NCBI GenBank assembly: GCA_964512305.1
Contig: CAZEIW010000005.1
Span: 1-46,736, forward strand
Reading direction: 5' to 3'
Length of the DNA: 46,736 nucleotides
Source of the DNA: CAZEIW01 sp964512305
Lineage (GTDB): Bacteria; Pseudomonadota; Gammaproteobacteria; Burkholderiales; Burkholderiaceae_F
A program made the translations under genes and the position numbers. Each line of letters begins with the position of its first letter. Position 1 is the first letter of the stretch. Of this stretch, positions 7,588 to 17,725 are shown piece after piece. The notes beneath the pieces are model-generated. The model was not told the DNA's origin. It searched no databases and saw nothing but the letters and a program-made list of their open reading frames with translations.

Positions 7588-8946
7588 GCGCAGGTGCCAG
7601 GCTTTCGGGCGCGTGAAGGTCTCGATGCCGTAGGTCGACAGGGTCAGCCCGATGCCCGAGTGGCCCAGCCCGCTCCAGGGCAGGCGGGGGCTGACGCGGT
7701 CGCAGCAGTTCCAGTAGGCCGTGCCGGCGCGGACCTGCGCCAGCACGCGCTCGGCCCGCTGGCCGTCGCGCGTGAACACGCCCGCGGTCAGGCCGTACTC
7801 GGTGTCGTTCATCAGGCGCACGGCCTCTTCGTCCCCGGCGACCTTCTGGATGCCGACGATCGGGCCGAAGCTCTCCTCGCGCATCAGCGTCATCGAGTGG
7901 TCGGCGTCGGCCACGACGGTCGGCTCGAACCAGGTTCCGGGTTGCTCGATCCGCGCGCCGCCGAGCACGAGGCGCGCGCCCTTGGCGACCGCATCCTCGA
8001 CCTGCGCCATCAGCACGGCGGCCTGCGGCGCGCGCGCGAGCGGACCGATATAGGTGTCCACGTGCGTCGGATCGCCGACCCGGAAGCGCCTCACCTCGGC
8101 GACGAAGGCGTCGATGAAGGGCTCGTACAGCGACTCCTCGACGTAGATGCGTTCGACCGAGCAGCAGCTCTGGCCGGTGTTGTACATCGCCCCGTCGGCC
8201 GTCGCCGCGGCGGCCGACGCGAGATCGACGTCCCCGCAGACGTACACGGGGTCCTTGCCGCCGAGCTCGAGTTGCATCTTGATCATGCGCGGCCCGGCGG
8301 CGCGGGCGATGCGGTTCCCGGTGGCGTAGGAACCGGTGAAGAACACCCCATCGATCGCCTGCTCGACCAGCGCCGCGCCCGCGTCGCCGCCGCCGACAAC
8401 GACCTGGAACGCGTCCTGCGGCACGCCAGCACCGTGCAGCAGGCGCCCGATCTCCAGCCCCGTCAGCATCGCGTATTCGGACGGCTTGTACACCACCGCG
8501 TTGCCGGTCAGGAGAGCGGGAACGAACACGTTGCCGCCGACGAAGTACGGGTAGTTCCAGGCCGAGATGTTGGCCACCACGCCCAGCGGCTCGTGCGTGA
8601 GCCGCTCGCGCATGCCGGCCTCGTCGTGGACGACGCGCGCCGCCACGGACTGCTCGGTGTGTTCGAGGAAGAAATCGAGCCGGGCCAGCACGCCGGTGAT
8701 CTCGTTGCGGGCCTGCCGGATCGGTTTGCCGACCTCGGAAGTCAGCACCGCGGCGAGACGGTCGAGTTCCCTCGCCAGGCCGTCGCGGAAGCGGCGGATC
8801 GCAGCCACGCGCTGGGGCAGCGGCGTCGCCGCCCACGCGGGTTGCGCGGCGCGCGCGCGGCCGACTTTCGCCGCGACCGAGCTCGCATCGTCGGTCGGCA
8901 GCTCGGCGATCACATGGCCGTTGGCCGGGTTCGCGATCGCGAGCAT
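7579..8946 (-). CDS. NAD(P)-dependent aldehyde dehydrogenase
   Basis: 455 residues. ALDH-superfamily motifs appear in order: ISAWNYPYFVGGNVFVPALL (about 130-150), the cofactor and catalytic region GVFFTGSYATGNRIA (about 205-220), the general base glutamate in MQLELGGKDPVYV, and the nucleophilic cysteine in NTGQSCCSVERIYV (about 265). The C-terminal EESFGPIVGI and SGLGHSGIG blocks are present. It oxidises an aldehyde to the acid; the substrate cannot be read from sequence. Its ATG lies only 2 bp after the stop of the upstream iron alcohol dehydrogenase, so the two form an operon that can turn an alcohol into a carboxylate. Confidence 0.93.
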   Translation of the reverse strand: MLAIANPANGHVIAELPTDDASSVAAKVGRARAAQPAWAATPLPQRVAAIRRFRDGLARELDRLAAVLTSEVGKPIRQARNEITGVLARLDFFLEHTEQSVAARVVHDEAGMRERLTHEPLGVVANISAWNYPYFVGGNVFVPALLTGNAVVYKPSEYAMLTGLEIGRLLHGAGVPQDAFQVVVGGGDAGAALVEQAIDGVFFTGSYATGNRIARAAGPRMIKMQLELGGKDPVYVCGDVDLASAAAATADGAMYNTGQSCCSVERIYVEESLYEPFIDAFVAEVRRFRVGDPTHVDTYIGPLARAPQAAVLMAQVEDAVAKGARLVLGGARIEQPGTWFEPTVVADADHSMTLMREESFGPIVGIQKVAGDEEAVRLMNDTEYGLTAGVFTRDGQRAERVLAQVRAGTAYWNCCDRVSPRLPWSGLGHSGIGLTLSTYGIETFTRPKAWHLRAP

Positions 8947-8948
8947 CG

Positions 8949-10082
8949 TCAGAACGCCTGTTCGAAGAAGCGCCGGAAGTCGGGCGCCGTGCACGGCCTG
9001 GGATTGGTCCGGTGGCAGGCGTCCGCGGCCGCGACCTCGACCAGCGCCGCGACCTGCTCGCGCTTGACGCCGACCGCCGCCAGCGACGTCGCGATGCCGA
9101 TCTCGCGCTTGAGGCGGCCGAGCCAGTCGACGAAGGCCTCGCCCGATCCGACGCCCGCGGCGTGGCCGAGCTCGGCGAAACGCTCCGGCGCCGCCTCGAG
9201 GTTGAACCGCATCACCGGCTCGATCATCAGTGCGTTGGCGAGGCCGTGGTGCAGGTCGCAAACGGCCCCGAGCGCGTGCGCGCACGAGTGGACCGCGCCC
9301 AGGTCCTTCTGGAAGGCGATCGCGCCCATCATCGACGCCATCATCATGTCGGCGCGCGCGGACAGGTTCGACGGCTCGTGCACGGCCGCGCGCAGCGCGC
9401 GCGCCGCGATGCGCGCGCCTTCGAGCGCGATGCCGTCGCACAGGGGGTGGTACGCCGGCGAGAGGTAGCTTTCGACGTTGTGCGTCAGCGCGTCCATGCC
9501 GGTCGCGGCCGTGATCGCCGGCGGCAGCCTCAGCGTCAGCAGCGGATCGGCGAACACCGCGCGGGCGAGCAGCCGCGGCGAGAACACCGTGCGCTTCACG
9601 TGCGTGCCGTCGTCCGAGATCACGCTCGAGCGGCCGACCTCTGATCCGGTGCCGCTGGTGGTCGGCAGCGCGATGAAGTACGGCAGGTCGTTGACGATGG
9701 GCCGCGGCTGCGGCTCGTCCCACGCGTATTCGAGCACCTGGCCCTCGTGCACCGCCATCATCGCGACCACCTTGGCCACGTCGAGCGCCGCCCCGCCGCC
9801 GAAACCGATCACCGAATCGGCGCCGTGCGCGGCGAACGCGGCCGCGCCGGCGGCCACCTGCGACGCGGTCGGGTTGCCGAACACCTTGGCGAACACGTCG
9901 ATCTCGAGGCCCGGCCCCAGCGTGCTGCGGAACTCGGCCAGTACCGACAACCCGGCCAGCGCGCCGTCGGTGACGATCAGCGGCCGCCGCAGCCCCTGTC
10001 CGCGCAGGTGGTCCGCGACGAGCCGGCTGCTGCCGGCGCCGAATGCGATCGAAGTCGGAAAGGAGAAGCGCGAGATCGTCAT
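8949..10082 (-). CDS. Iron-containing (group III) alcohol dehydrogenase
   Basis: 377 residues, typical for the family. The N-terminal half binds NAD(P) (GFGGGAALDVAKVVA, about 90-104, then ALPTTSGTGSEV, about 137-148). The C-terminal helical half holds the metal ligands: an aspartate in HPLCDGIALEGAR and histidines in HSCAHALGAVCDLHHGLANAL. It oxidises primary alcohols or reduces aldehydes. The start MTISRFSFPTSIAFG at 10082 fits the family and follows CGGAC-rich sequence without a strong Shine-Dalgarno. The aldehyde dehydrogenase follows after 2 bp. A porin gene is divergent across 275 bp, so uptake and oxidation of a small polyol could be linked, but that is inference. Confidence 0.93.
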   Translation of the reverse strand: MTISRFSFPTSIAFGAGSSRLVADHLRGQGLRRPLIVTDGALAGLSVLAEFRSTLGPGLEIDVFAKVFGNPTASQVAAGAAAFAAHGADSVIGFGGGAALDVAKVVAMMAVHEGQVLEYAWDEPQPRPIVNDLPYFIALPTTSGTGSEVGRSSVISDDGTHVKRTVFSPRLLARAVFADPLLTLRLPPAITAATGMDALTHNVESYLSPAYHPLCDGIALEGARIAARALRAAVHEPSNLSARADMMMASMMGAIAFQKDLGAVHSCAHALGAVCDLHHGLANALMIEPVMRFNLEAAPERFAELGHAAGVGSGEAFVDWLGRLKREIGIATSLAAVGVKREQVAALVEVAAADACHRTNPRPCTAPDFRRFFEQAF

Positions 10083-10306
10083 GGCTCGAAGCCGCTTCTG
10101 GTGGCCGTGTCCGCCGAGGGCGTCTGCCCCGCCCGTCACGATAGCAGCCCGGCGATGCCCCGCGCGCGTGCCGCCGGATGGCCGCCGCGTTGCCGGCGCC
10201 GGGCCGCGTGAGAGCGGCGGATGCCCGCGCCCGAAAGTGTGCCATGTCGCGCGCATGACACGCGTGCGACAGCGCGCTTTGCGACAATCGCGCGTTTACC
10301 TGCTTG

Positions 10307-10348
10307 TTTCCATGAACCGTAGCTCCGAAGAGCGGCGGAGCTGGACGT
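10307..10348 (+). repeat. 42-bp dispersed repeat, copy 2
   Basis: Inverted partner of 73-114, 41 of 42 positions identical. Here the hairpin is better: AGCTCCG (10321-10327) pairs with CGGAGCT (10336-10342) around an 8-nt loop. It ends 9 bp before the porin start codon, so it lies in the porin's 5' leader and could influence translation. An ATG within it (10311) opens a frame beginning MNRSSEERRSW that is out of frame with the porin. Confidence 0.8.
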
Positions 10349-10357
10349 GGCACCCCG

Positions 10358-11683
10358 ATGAACATCCGAGCTGCAGCGCTGCTTTGGAGCCTCCTGCCCG
10401 CGTGCGCCTCCGCCCAGGAGACCGCGGGCGATTCGCCGTGGCGGCTTCACGCCGACGCCGATCTGATCGGCCAGCTCCACGGCGGCTTTCCGAGCCTGTA
10501 CCAGACGCCGCCGGCGTCCGGCGGCAACAGCTTCGTCGCTTCGTACGAGCGCTCGTATTCGGCCGTGCTGGGCGCCCAGCTCGGCTATCGCGTCTCGGAC
10601 GACACGGAGTTGTGGTACCGCGAAGAGGCGATCAAAGGGATCGCGCTCAGCGCGGCCGGGGGGCTGGCGGGGCTGACCAACAACGACATGGAGCGGCAGA
10701 TGACGAACCGCTTCAAGTTCTACCGCGCCCTGGCGTTCGTGCGCAGCAAATGGGACCTGGGCGGCGAGGCGGTGACGATCGACGAGGATGAGACGCAGTT
10801 CGCTCAGAGCGCGCGCTCGCGGCGCCTGACGCTGACCGCCGGCAACGTCGACGTGCTCGGCCTGTTCGACGGCAACGCCTGGGCGCACAAGGGCGGCGAC
10901 CGGTTCCTGAACTGGTGCTTCATGACCTACTGCGCGTTCGACTACCCCGCGGACTCGCGCGGCTACACCTGGGGCGCATCGGGCGAGCTCGCGTGGGACG
11001 CGTGGCGCCTGCGCTTCGGGCGGTTCGTGATGCCGCGGATGCCGAACCAGCTGGCGCTCGACTTCCGGATCGGGCGGCACCATGGCGATGTCGCCGAGGC
11101 CGAGCGCGATTGGGACGGCGGCGCGCTGAGGGTCCTCGGTTTCCACAACCTGATGAAGCTCAGCACCTACGCAGGCCCCGGCGCCATCGCGCCGCTCGAC
11201 GAGAACTACGCCGGGCCGAACGCGCGCATCGACCGCAGCAAGACGGGACTGGGCGTCGACCTCGAGCAGCGGGTCGCCCCGTCGCTGGGGCTGTTCGCGC
11301 GCGCGATGAATGCGCACAGCACCGGCGAGACGATGGCGTTCACCGAGGCCGATCGCAGCCTGAGCGGCGGCCTCGTGGCCGACGGCGAGGCGTGGGGGCG
11401 AAGCGTCGACAGCGCCGGCCTCGGGTTTTCGGCCCAGTTCGCCTCGGCCGATCGCGTGCACTACCTTGCGCAGGGATTGTTCAGCATCTTCATCGGCGAC
11501 GGCCCGCCGCCGGGAGGCCGCTTCCGCTACGGCGCCGAGCGCGTGCTCGAAACCTGGTACCTGTTCGGCCTGGGGCGCGGCGTCGGGCTGACCGCCGACT
11601 GGCAGCATCTGGCCAACCCCGCGTACAACCGCGACCGCGGCCCGATCGACGTCTTTGGCCTGCGTCTGCACGCGGAGATCTGA
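10358..11683 (+). CDS. Carbohydrate-selective porin, OprB family
   Basis: 441 residues with an N-terminal signal peptide (MNIRAAALLWSLLPACASAQ, cleavage likely after the ASA). The mature part has alternating beta-strand character and OprB-family blocks: LTAGNVDVLGLFDGNAWA (about 170), FMTYCAFDYPADSRGYTWG (about 188-206), and the C-terminal GVGLTADWQHLANPAYNRDR followed by a strand ending HAEI. OprB proteins are outer-membrane channels for glucose and other sugars. No sugar ABC transporter or regulator is adjacent. The start codon is 9 bp after the second copy of the 42-bp repeat. Some OprB-like proteins of betaproteobacteria are of unknown specificity, so the substrate is open. Confidence 0.82.
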   Translation: MNIRAAALLWSLLPACASAQETAGDSPWRLHADADLIGQLHGGFPSLYQTPPASGGNSFVASYERSYSAVLGAQLGYRVSDDTELWYREEAIKGIALSAAGGLAGLTNNDMERQMTNRFKFYRALAFVRSKWDLGGEAVTIDEDETQFAQSARSRRLTLTAGNVDVLGLFDGNAWAHKGGDRFLNWCFMTYCAFDYPADSRGYTWGASGELAWDAWRLRFGRFVMPRMPNQLALDFRIGRHHGDVAEAERDWDGGALRVLGFHNLMKLSTYAGPGAIAPLDENYAGPNARIDRSKTGLGVDLEQRVAPSLGLFARAMNAHSTGETMAFTEADRSLSGGLVADGEAWGRSVDSAGLGFSAQFASADRVHYLAQGLFSIFIGDGPPPGGRFRYGAERVLETWYLFGLGRGVGLTADWQHLANPAYNRDRGPIDVFGLRLHAEI

Positions 11684-11739
11684 GGTGCCTGCATGGCGGC
11701 CGGGCGCGATTTTCCGCCGGTGAGCCGTCGAATATGCCG

Positions 11740-11767
11740 TTGAATATTCCGCATACGCCGCGATACT
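11740..11767 (+). promoter_or_regulatory. Candidate sigma-70 promoter for the PAS-GGDEF-EAL gene
   Basis: TTGAAT (11740-11745) and GATACT (11762-11767) are separated by 16 bp, 88 bp before the start codon, in an otherwise gene-free and comparatively AT-rich stretch. Confidence 0.4.
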
Positions 11768-11854
11768 GCCGCCGGCGGCGCGCGACTATCATCGACCTAC
11801 CTCAATGACGACGCCGGGGCGCGCGGCTTTGTTGCGCCCGGTGAGGCCCACCCG

Positions 11855-13993
11855 ATGAATCCGGAACCCGCGCTGCCCACCATCCCGCAGGACGAACCCG
11901 CTGTCCTGTCGGCGCCGGCGCGCACCGCGGCCGAGCAGTTGCGCCTGATCGCCGACAGCATGCCGGCGCCGATCGCGTACTACGACGCCGAATCGTTCCG
12001 CTGCGTGTTCGCGACCCGCCCCTACGCGCTGATGCTCGGCCTCGACCAGGTCTCGATCGTCGGCCGCACCTTCGCGGAGATCATCGGCGCCGAAGCGGCG
12101 GAGCGGGTCCGTCCCTACGTCGAGACGACGCTGCACGAGCGCAGGGCGGTGGTCTACGAGCGCCGCCTCGTGCGCGCCGACGGCAGCGTGTCCTGGATCG
12201 AGGTCCACCTCGTGCCGCACCTGGGCGCCGACTCGGCGGTGATCGGCTGTTTCGTCCTCGTGTCCGACGTCACCAAGGAGCGGCTGGCCGAGCAGGCGCT
12301 GCGCGAATCCGAGGACAGGCTGGCCAAGTTCATGCAGGCGAGCGCGGAAGGGATCCTCTTTCACAAGGGCGGCTACATCACGGATGCCAACCCGGCGGTG
12401 TGCGGGTTGTTCGGCTATTCGCTCGAAGAGGTGATCGGGCGCCACGTGAACGACTTCATCGCGCCCGAGCAGCGCGCCAAGGTGAGCGCGATCATGAGCT
12501 CGGCCATCCGCTCCGAGGAAGCCGTTCTCTACGAGAGCGCCGTCGTCGATCGGCAGGGCACCGCGATCGCGGTCGAGATCGCCGCCCGCTCGCTGCTGCG
12601 CAACGGCGAGCACCTGCGAATGGCCTTCGTGCGCGACATCCGCGACCGGCGCGCGGCGCAGGCCCGCATCTACCATCTCGCGCACCACGATGCGCTGACC
12701 GGGCTGCCCAACCGGACCGCGTTCCTGGAGCAGATGGCTCATCACATCGACGCGGCCGGCCGCCAGGGCGGCCAGCTCGCGATGCTGTTCATCGACCTGG
12801 ACGACTTCAAGCGCGTCAACGACTCGCTGGGCCACCTTGCGGGCGATCGCCTGCTGCAGACGGCGGCCGCGCGCGTCAGCGCGACGCTGCGCGCGACCGA
12901 CCTGGTCGGGCGGTTCGGCGGCGACGAGTTCATGGTGATGCTGCCGCGGGCGGTCGATCGCAACGACGCCGAGGAGGTGGCGTGCAAGCTGCTGGCGGCG
13001 ATCCAGTCGCCGATGGAGGTCGACGGCCGGGAGATCTCGATCTCGGCCTCGCTCGGCATCGCGATGTATCCGGCCGACGGTTCGACCTCGATGGAGCTCC
13101 TCAAGCACGCCGACGGCGCGATGTTCCTGGCGAAAGCGCGCGGGCGGGGCAACTACCAGTTCTTCGACCCGGCGCACGCGAGCTCGGCCTACGCCGCGCT
13201 GGTGATGGAGAGCGAGCTCACCGACGCGCTGCGGCGCGGCGAGTTCGTGCTGCACTTCCAGCCGCAGGTGCACGCCGGCACGGGCGCGCTGGTCGCGGCC
13301 GAGGCGCTGCTGCGCTGGGAGCACCCGCAGCGGGGGCTGCTGCTGCCCGACGATTTCATCGGCGTGGCCGAACAGCAGCGGCTGATCCTGCCGCTCAGCC
13401 TGTGGGTGCTGCGCCAGGCGCTCGTGTGCGCCCGCCGCTGGCGCGAGGCGGGACTGCCGACCTGGCCGATCGCGGTCAACCTGGCCGACATGCAGTTCCG
13501 CGACATCGGTTTCGTCGACAGCCTGGAGCAGCTGCTTGTCGAGCACGGCATCGACGGCGAGCTGCTCGAGCTCGAGATCAGCGAGCGCATGCTGGTCGAC
13601 GACGTGCCCGAGGTCAGGCGCAGGCTGCTGCGGCTGAAGAAGCTCGGCATCCGGCTGGCCGTGGACGACTTCGGCACCGGATACTTCTCGCCGCGCCATC
13701 TCAAGGAGCTGCCGGTCGACAAGATCAAGATCGACCGCGCCTTCGTCCGCGATCTGCCGCAGGCGCGCGACTCGGCGGCCATCGCCGGCGCGATCATCCA
13801 GATGGCGGTTGCACTGGGCAAGCGCGTGATCGCCGAAGGTGTTGAGAATGAGTCTCAGCGCGCGCTGCTCGCGGAGCTCGGCTGCCATGAGATCCAGGGC
13901 GATGTCGTGTCCGCGCCCCTGGCGGCCGACCGTTTCGAGGCCTGGCTGTCCGGGCGGCCGGGTTCGCTGCGCCTGCGGCCGATGCCGGCCTGA
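11855..13993 (+). CDS. PAS-PAS-GGDEF-EAL cyclic-di-GMP signalling protein
   Basis: 712 residues, no membrane helices, so a cytoplasmic sensor. Order: PAS (about 25-140), second PAS (about 150-270), GGDEF (about 275-440) and EAL (about 455-700). The GGDEF active site is intact (RFGGDEFMVML, about residue 353), so diguanylate cyclase activity is plausible. The EAL domain has EALLRW (about 482), VNLADMQF, LEISERM, VDDFGTGYF and IKIDRAFV, but its end reads QGDVVSAPLA where the family normally has QGY-x-F/S-x-P, and FSPRHLKE replaces the usual SSLxYLK. It could make or break c-di-GMP depending on the ligand bound by the PAS domains. The gene stands alone. Confidence 0.93.
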   Translation: MNPEPALPTIPQDEPAVLSAPARTAAEQLRLIADSMPAPIAYYDAESFRCVFATRPYALMLGLDQVSIVGRTFAEIIGAEAAERVRPYVETTLHERRAVVYERRLVRADGSVSWIEVHLVPHLGADSAVIGCFVLVSDVTKERLAEQALRESEDRLAKFMQASAEGILFHKGGYITDANPAVCGLFGYSLEEVIGRHVNDFIAPEQRAKVSAIMSSAIRSEEAVLYESAVVDRQGTAIAVEIAARSLLRNGEHLRMAFVRDIRDRRAAQARIYHLAHHDALTGLPNRTAFLEQMAHHIDAAGRQGGQLAMLFIDLDDFKRVNDSLGHLAGDRLLQTAAARVSATLRATDLVGRFGGDEFMVMLPRAVDRNDAEEVACKLLAAIQSPMEVDGREISISASLGIAMYPADGSTSMELLKHADGAMFLAKARGRGNYQFFDPAHASSAYAALVMESELTDALRRGEFVLHFQPQVHAGTGALVAAEALLRWEHPQRGLLLPDDFIGVAEQQRLILPLSLWVLRQALVCARRWREAGLPTWPIAVNLADMQFRDIGFVDSLEQLLVEHGIDGELLELEISERMLVDDVPEVRRRLLRLKKLGIRLAVDDFGTGYFSPRHLKELPVDKIKIDRAFVRDLPQARDSAAIAGAIIQMAVALGKRVIAEGVENESQRALLAELGCHEIQGDVVSAPLAADRFEAWLSGRPGSLRLRPMPA

Positions 13994-14079
13994 TCGCTGC
14001 ATTGCAGATCGCGTTTTTCGCCGCACCGGACTAATGTGGGGTCCGTGGCTGCTGTCGGAGCGGCCGATAGGGGGGCTCG

Positions 14080-14214
14080 ATGACGACGCTGCATCCGTCA
14101 CATCATTCTGTCGAGGTTGCGGAGAAAGTCGCTGCAACCGGGCTGGCGACTGCGGTCGCCGTGCTGGCGGTGATCACCGCTGCGACGCTGATCTACGCCT
14201 GGTTCTTCGCCTGA
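14080..14214 (+). CDS. Small single-helix membrane protein (44 aa), hypothetical
   Basis: An ATG at 14080 opens 44 codons ending in TGA at 14212. The N-terminal 16 residues are polar (MTTLHPSHHSVEVAEK); residues 18-44 form one continuous hydrophobic helix ending in AWFFA. A GGGGGG tract just upstream may serve as ribosome binding site. The gene lies between the c-di-GMP enzyme and a strong hairpin that would end its transcript, which supports it being real. No family is recognised and no function is proposed; chance openness in GC-rich DNA is the alternative. Confidence 0.5.
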   Translation: MTTLHPSHHSVEVAEKVAATGLATAVAVLAVITAATLIYAWFFA

Positions 14215-14255
14215 TCGATCGCGGACCTCGGCCGCCTTGCCGATTCCGGAAGAAC

Positions 14256-14281
14256 AGCGGGGCCGCGCAAGCGGCCCCGCT
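14256..14281. terminator. Bidirectional hairpin terminator
   Basis: Perfect 11-bp stem AGCGGGGCCGC / GCGGCCCCGCT with a GCAA loop, between the 44-residue plus-strand gene and the convergent DUF4382 gene. No clear U-tract follows on either strand. Confidence 0.65.
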
Positions 14282-14299
14282 GCATGATGCGCGGCGGAC

Positions 14300-15952
14300 T
14301 CAGTTCAGCGTTGCGTTGATGCCGCTCGCGCTGCCGCTGCGCAAGTCGGCGAAGCCGCTGAAGTCGATGCGCTTGAGCGTCGCCAGCGGGTGCGCCGAAT
14401 TCCACACGCGCGCGTACAGGTAGTAGTAGGCGCCGGGCAGCGATTTCGCCGCCGAGCCTCCCGGGAGGTTCGAGACGGAATACGCGCCGCCGGCACCGCC
14501 GTTCATCGCGAGCACCGCATCGAGCGCTTGCGTGGTCACGATCGTTCCCATCCTGACCACGACCAGGAAGCCGCGATCGTAGGTGCCAGCGGTGGCCTGC
14601 GCGATCGTGCCCGAGATCGAGTCGGCGCTCGCGACCGCCGCATTGACCGGCAGCTGCGCGACGGCGAACGACGGGCCCGTCGCGCTGACGATGCCGCTGC
14701 TCGCCTCGGTGCGCGCGTAGTCGGGAGCTGCTGCCCAGGGCTGGAATCCGCCCAGGCCTTCCTGCGGAACGACCGCGGCGAAGCTGGGCGAGCCGCCGGC
14801 TGCGTAGCTGCCCAGCTGGACCGGTCCGGTGGAAAGCGGTATCGCATCGGTGAAGACGCCCGTGAACGGGTTGACGTGACGGTAGCGGACTTCGTACGGC
14901 ACCTGGGCCGCGCCGGGCAGCGTCTGGAAGAAATTGAGCCATGAGCCGGTGGGCGACAGCGCCGCCGACGCGTTCGCGGCGTACTCTCCCGCGTCGATCG
15001 TCAGCGGCAGCGCCGCGCTCGAGATCCGCGTCGGATTCGACGTCGGCGTCGTGCCGGCCGTCACCGGCACCCCGGTCACCAGCATCGTGTCCATGCCGCG
15101 CCCGCGCACCAGCACGTCGACCGTCGTGCCGGTCTGCCCCGAGGGCACGCGCAACGGGTACAGGGTGAACGAGCCGTCGGGCCTGACGGTCGTGAAGCGG
15201 GTCGCGGCATGGTGCGAGCCGTCGGGGCTCAGCTCCTCGGACTTGATCACGAGGTTGTAGGCGCAGCCGACCGCGGTCGTGGTGCACAGGCCGGCGGCAT
15301 CCACCTGTCCGACCACGGCGCCCGCCTCGGCGAGGTCGAAGTAGCGCAGGTTGGGCTTCAACGTGTAGGCGTTGTTGCCGTTGTGCAGGAACCTGACCAC
15401 GTCATGGCCGACGTCGAAGTCGAGCACCAGATTCAGCGGCGCGGCCGAGGCGACCGTGAAGGTCCCGTTGATGCCGATCCCCTGCCTGGGCGCGGCGATC
15501 TCGAGCGGCGCGACATGCGAGCCCAGCAGGTCGGTCCAGTCGACCTCGTCGTTGTACGTGATCCTCTGCGCGACCGCCGACGCAGCCAGGGGATCGGTGT
15601 CGGCAACCAGCAGCAGCCGGATCTGCTGATAGGTCCCCACCGGCAGCGTGATGCCGCTGAACACCGACTGCAGGCTGCCGTTGTTCAACGCCGCCAGGTC
15701 CACGGTGATCGGCGCGGCGAGGGGGAACTTGAGCCAGCCCGGATCGCTCGGCGCGGCGGCGTTGCTGGTGTGGAAGCGGATCTCGCCGATCGTGACCCAG
15801 ACGTGGTCGAAGTCGCTGGTCGGCGCGTCGGTCACCGACACGTTGACCATGCCCGAGGCCATGGTGCCCGACGAGCCGCCGCCGCAGGCGGCGAGCCCGG
15901 CGGCGGTGGCCAGCGCGGAAAGCGCGAAGAGGATCCTGCGGCGACGTTTCAT
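14300..15952 (-). CDS. DUF4382 domain-containing lipoprotein
   Basis: 550 residues. The N-terminus MKRRRRILFALSALATAAG is a lipoprotein signal with lipobox LAAC followed by GGGSSG, so the cysteine at about residue 22 should be lipidated. Residues about 35-190 match DUF4382: VNVSVTDAPTSDFDHVWVTI near the start, then TLPVGTYQQIRLLLV and LDFDVGHDVV. The rest is a long beta-rich region with carboxypeptidase-regulatory-like repeats (for example VVGQVDAAGLC, then a late GGAYSVSNLPGGSAAKSLPG). It is likely an outer-membrane or periplasmic surface-associated lipoprotein; the function of the family is unknown. It is transcribed alone. Confidence 0.82.
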   Translation of the reverse strand: MKRRRRILFALSALATAAGLAACGGGSSGTMASGMVNVSVTDAPTSDFDHVWVTIGEIRFHTSNAAAPSDPGWLKFPLAAPITVDLAALNNGSLQSVFSGITLPVGTYQQIRLLLVADTDPLAASAVAQRITYNDEVDWTDLLGSHVAPLEIAAPRQGIGINGTFTVASAAPLNLVLDFDVGHDVVRFLHNGNNAYTLKPNLRYFDLAEAGAVVGQVDAAGLCTTTAVGCAYNLVIKSEELSPDGSHHAATRFTTVRPDGSFTLYPLRVPSGQTGTTVDVLVRGRGMDTMLVTGVPVTAGTTPTSNPTRISSAALPLTIDAGEYAANASAALSPTGSWLNFFQTLPGAAQVPYEVRYRHVNPFTGVFTDAIPLSTGPVQLGSYAAGGSPSFAAVVPQEGLGGFQPWAAAPDYARTEASSGIVSATGPSFAVAQLPVNAAVASADSISGTIAQATAGTYDRGFLVVVRMGTIVTTQALDAVLAMNGGAGGAYSVSNLPGGSAAKSLPGAYYYLYARVWNSAHPLATLKRIDFSGFADLRSGSASGINATLN

Positions 15953-16112
15953 GGGTGCTCCTGATGCCGTGGTGTCGTGGTTCGATTCGATGTGCGTCGT
16001 GGATTCGGGTTGGTTGCGCGCGAGGCGCCGAATCGCAACCGCAGTCTGGCAAGCCGGGCGGCGGGTGGGCTAGGCCGAAGATGCAAATTTCGTAACTTCG
16101 TGTAGCGGGGAC

Positions 16113-16150
16113 CACCCTCACCCCGCCCTTCTCCCGCAAGCGGGAGAGGG
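16113..16150 (-). repeat. GC-rich intergenic repeat with hairpin
   Basis: On the minus strand, just beyond the stop of the glutamine-synthetase-like gene, CTCCCG/CGGGAG form a stem around a 4-nt loop, followed by a G-rich GGCGGGGTGAGGG tract. This resembles dispersed intergenic repeats common in high-GC beta- and gammaproteobacteria. It may also stop the upstream transcript. A related G-rich fragment occurs at 115-140. Confidence 0.55.
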
Positions 16151-16167
16151 GGAACTGCTGGCACTAC

Positions 16168-17541
<1,374 letters not shown>

Positions 17542-17689
17542 GCGCTTTCTCCTGGTGACGTGGGTGAGAATGACGTACGGGCCGTTTTGTACCAGCGCGC
17601 CGGGCAAGTTTCACCCGCCCGGCAACGCCCTGCGCGGCAAGGCTTGAAGTCGGCGCGATCGTCCCCACCTAAGCCTACGTCAGTTCTCT

Positions 17690-17695
17690 TATAAT
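17690..17695 (+). promoter_or_regulatory. Perfect -10 box upstream of fmdB
   Basis: TATAAT stands out in a GC-rich context, 31 bp before the fmdB start codon. No good -35 element is visible 16-18 bp upstream, so an activator or a short -35 match may be involved. The intergenic region also holds the divergent promoter of the glutamine-synthetase-like gene. Confidence 0.55.
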
Positions 17696-17725
17696 TCAAC
17701 CAGTTACGACTTACGCGAGCGCGCG

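Noticed and set aside
11789..14137. Minus-strand frame opposite the PAS-GGDEF-EAL gene
   Set aside because: Antisense shadow; composition dominated by Arg, Asp, His and Ala without motifs.
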